Shown: positions 63,741-64,000 of the stretch, in pieces | Layout of the letters: every line of letters begins with the position of its first letter | How positions within the stretch are numbered: the stretch's first letter is position 1 | Origin: Streptomyces cathayae | GTDB taxonomy: Bacteria > Actinomycetota > Actinomycetes > Streptomycetales > Streptomycetaceae | NCBI RefSeq assembly: GCF_029760955.1 | Contig: NZ_CP121682.1 | Location: 620,001-684,000 of the forward strand | Reading direction: 5' to 3' | Length of the DNA stretch: 64,000 nt | Made by a program: the position numbers and the translations under genes | The notes under the pieces: model-generated | What the model saw: only the letters and a program-made list of their open reading frames with translations | Databases searched by the model: none | Told to the model about the DNA's origin: nothing

Positions 63741-63770
63741 GGAGGAGGACGAGCGGAGGAGGACGAGCGG
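63741..63770. repeat. 15-bp tandem duplication carrying the ribosome site
   Basis: GGAGGAGGACGAGCG occurs twice in tandem immediately before the ATG at 63771, giving two possible GGAGG ribosome sites. Copy number change here could alter expression. Confidence 0.6.
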
Positions 63771-64000
63771 ATGAACCGGATGCCCGGCGGGGCCGCGCGG
63801 CGTCCGCGGTTGCGCTTCGACGGCTGGATCGCCGGCACGGGCACCTCCTCGGGTACGCGGATCGTGCTCGGGCACTGGCAGCGTTCACCGTTCGGGGCGT
63901 TCAGCGACGTGATGCTGGAACGGGCCGACGGGGAGCGGCTGCTGCTGGCCCCCACGCAGGAGACGGCCGACTTCGTCAGCGGTACCTACGTCTTCGACAC
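63771..64000 (+). CDS. Conserved actinomycete hypothetical protein, partial
   Basis: First 76 codons before the window edge. Begins MNRMPGGAARRPRLRFDGWI, then AGTGTSSGTRIVLGHWQRSP, FGAFSDVMLERADGERLLLA and TQETADFVSGTYVFD. This pattern belongs to a small conserved family of streptomycete proteins with no assigned function. Strong duplicated ribosome site. No signal peptide. Confidence 0.75.
   Translation, partial: MNRMPGGAARRPRLRFDGWIAGTGTSSGTRIVLGHWQRSPFGAFSDVMLERADGERLLLAPTQETADFVSGTYVFD

Overview
The window looks like a chromosomal segment of a Streptomyces. GC content and third-position GC are very high, many starts are GTG or TTG, and genes often overlap by 4 bases (ATGA/GTGA). A divergent xlnA/abfB pair very close to that of S. 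lividans is present. No tRNA, rRNA or CRISPR array is visible.

Layout. (1) 1-6.9 kb: an accessory metal-linked cluster. A siderophore-type ABC importer (substrate-binding lipoprotein, two permeases, ATPase) is followed by a 37-codon gene that looks like a RiPP precursor, a protein resembling a TOMM (azol(in)e RiPP) leader-peptide-binding/E1-like component, and a CocE-type hydrolase cut by the window edge. A beta-propeller-like protein is divergent. Two 15-base sites resembling actinobacterial Zur (zinc) boxes flank the cluster, so it is best read as a candidate zinc-responsive RiPP plus uptake system. (2) 7-10.6 kb: decayed WD40 and ferredoxin-like genes, an intact SmtB-type zinc-sensor repressor, an integrase/ferredoxin chimera and a broken IS256 transposase. 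(3) 10.7-20.6 kb: a copper/heavy-metal island. It has a broken TusA-like gene, two metal-associated lipoproteins, a frameshifted MerR with a two-copy operator, a thioredoxin-like protein, a TetR-controlled membrane pair, a dead multicopper oxidase, and a CsoR-box-controlled operon of copZ, a CopB-type P-ATPase, a SHOCT protein and a cupredoxin. (4) 20.6-33.5 kb: IS debris around a selenium-binding protein, an MGT-type glycosyltransferase, two oxidoreductases, an AlsS-like ThDP enzyme and a fused membrane/methyltransferase ORF. (5) 33.6-37.3 kb: xylan degradation (xlnA, abfB) with palindromic operators. (6) 37.4-48.5 kb: hypothetical genes, PhzF, pepP and its neighbouring regulator, set among IS5, IS3 and Tn3 wrecks. 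(7) 48.5-53 kb: a DUF1254-HAD-DUF1254-GAP operon, its end fused to a SulP remnant. (8) 53.8-64 kb: a secreted GH3 enzyme, then a probable hypoxia/dormancy block: universal stress protein, adhP, pflA, pflB, a ferric-reductase-like membrane protein and a methyltransferase. DevR/DosR-like palindromes lie before adhP and pflB.

A degenerate repeat family carrying the start of a tyrosine integrase and about 500 bases upstream of it recurs at about 9.4, 28, 33, 48 and 53 kb. Its copies sit beside truncated genes, so this element family appears to have shaped much of the window.
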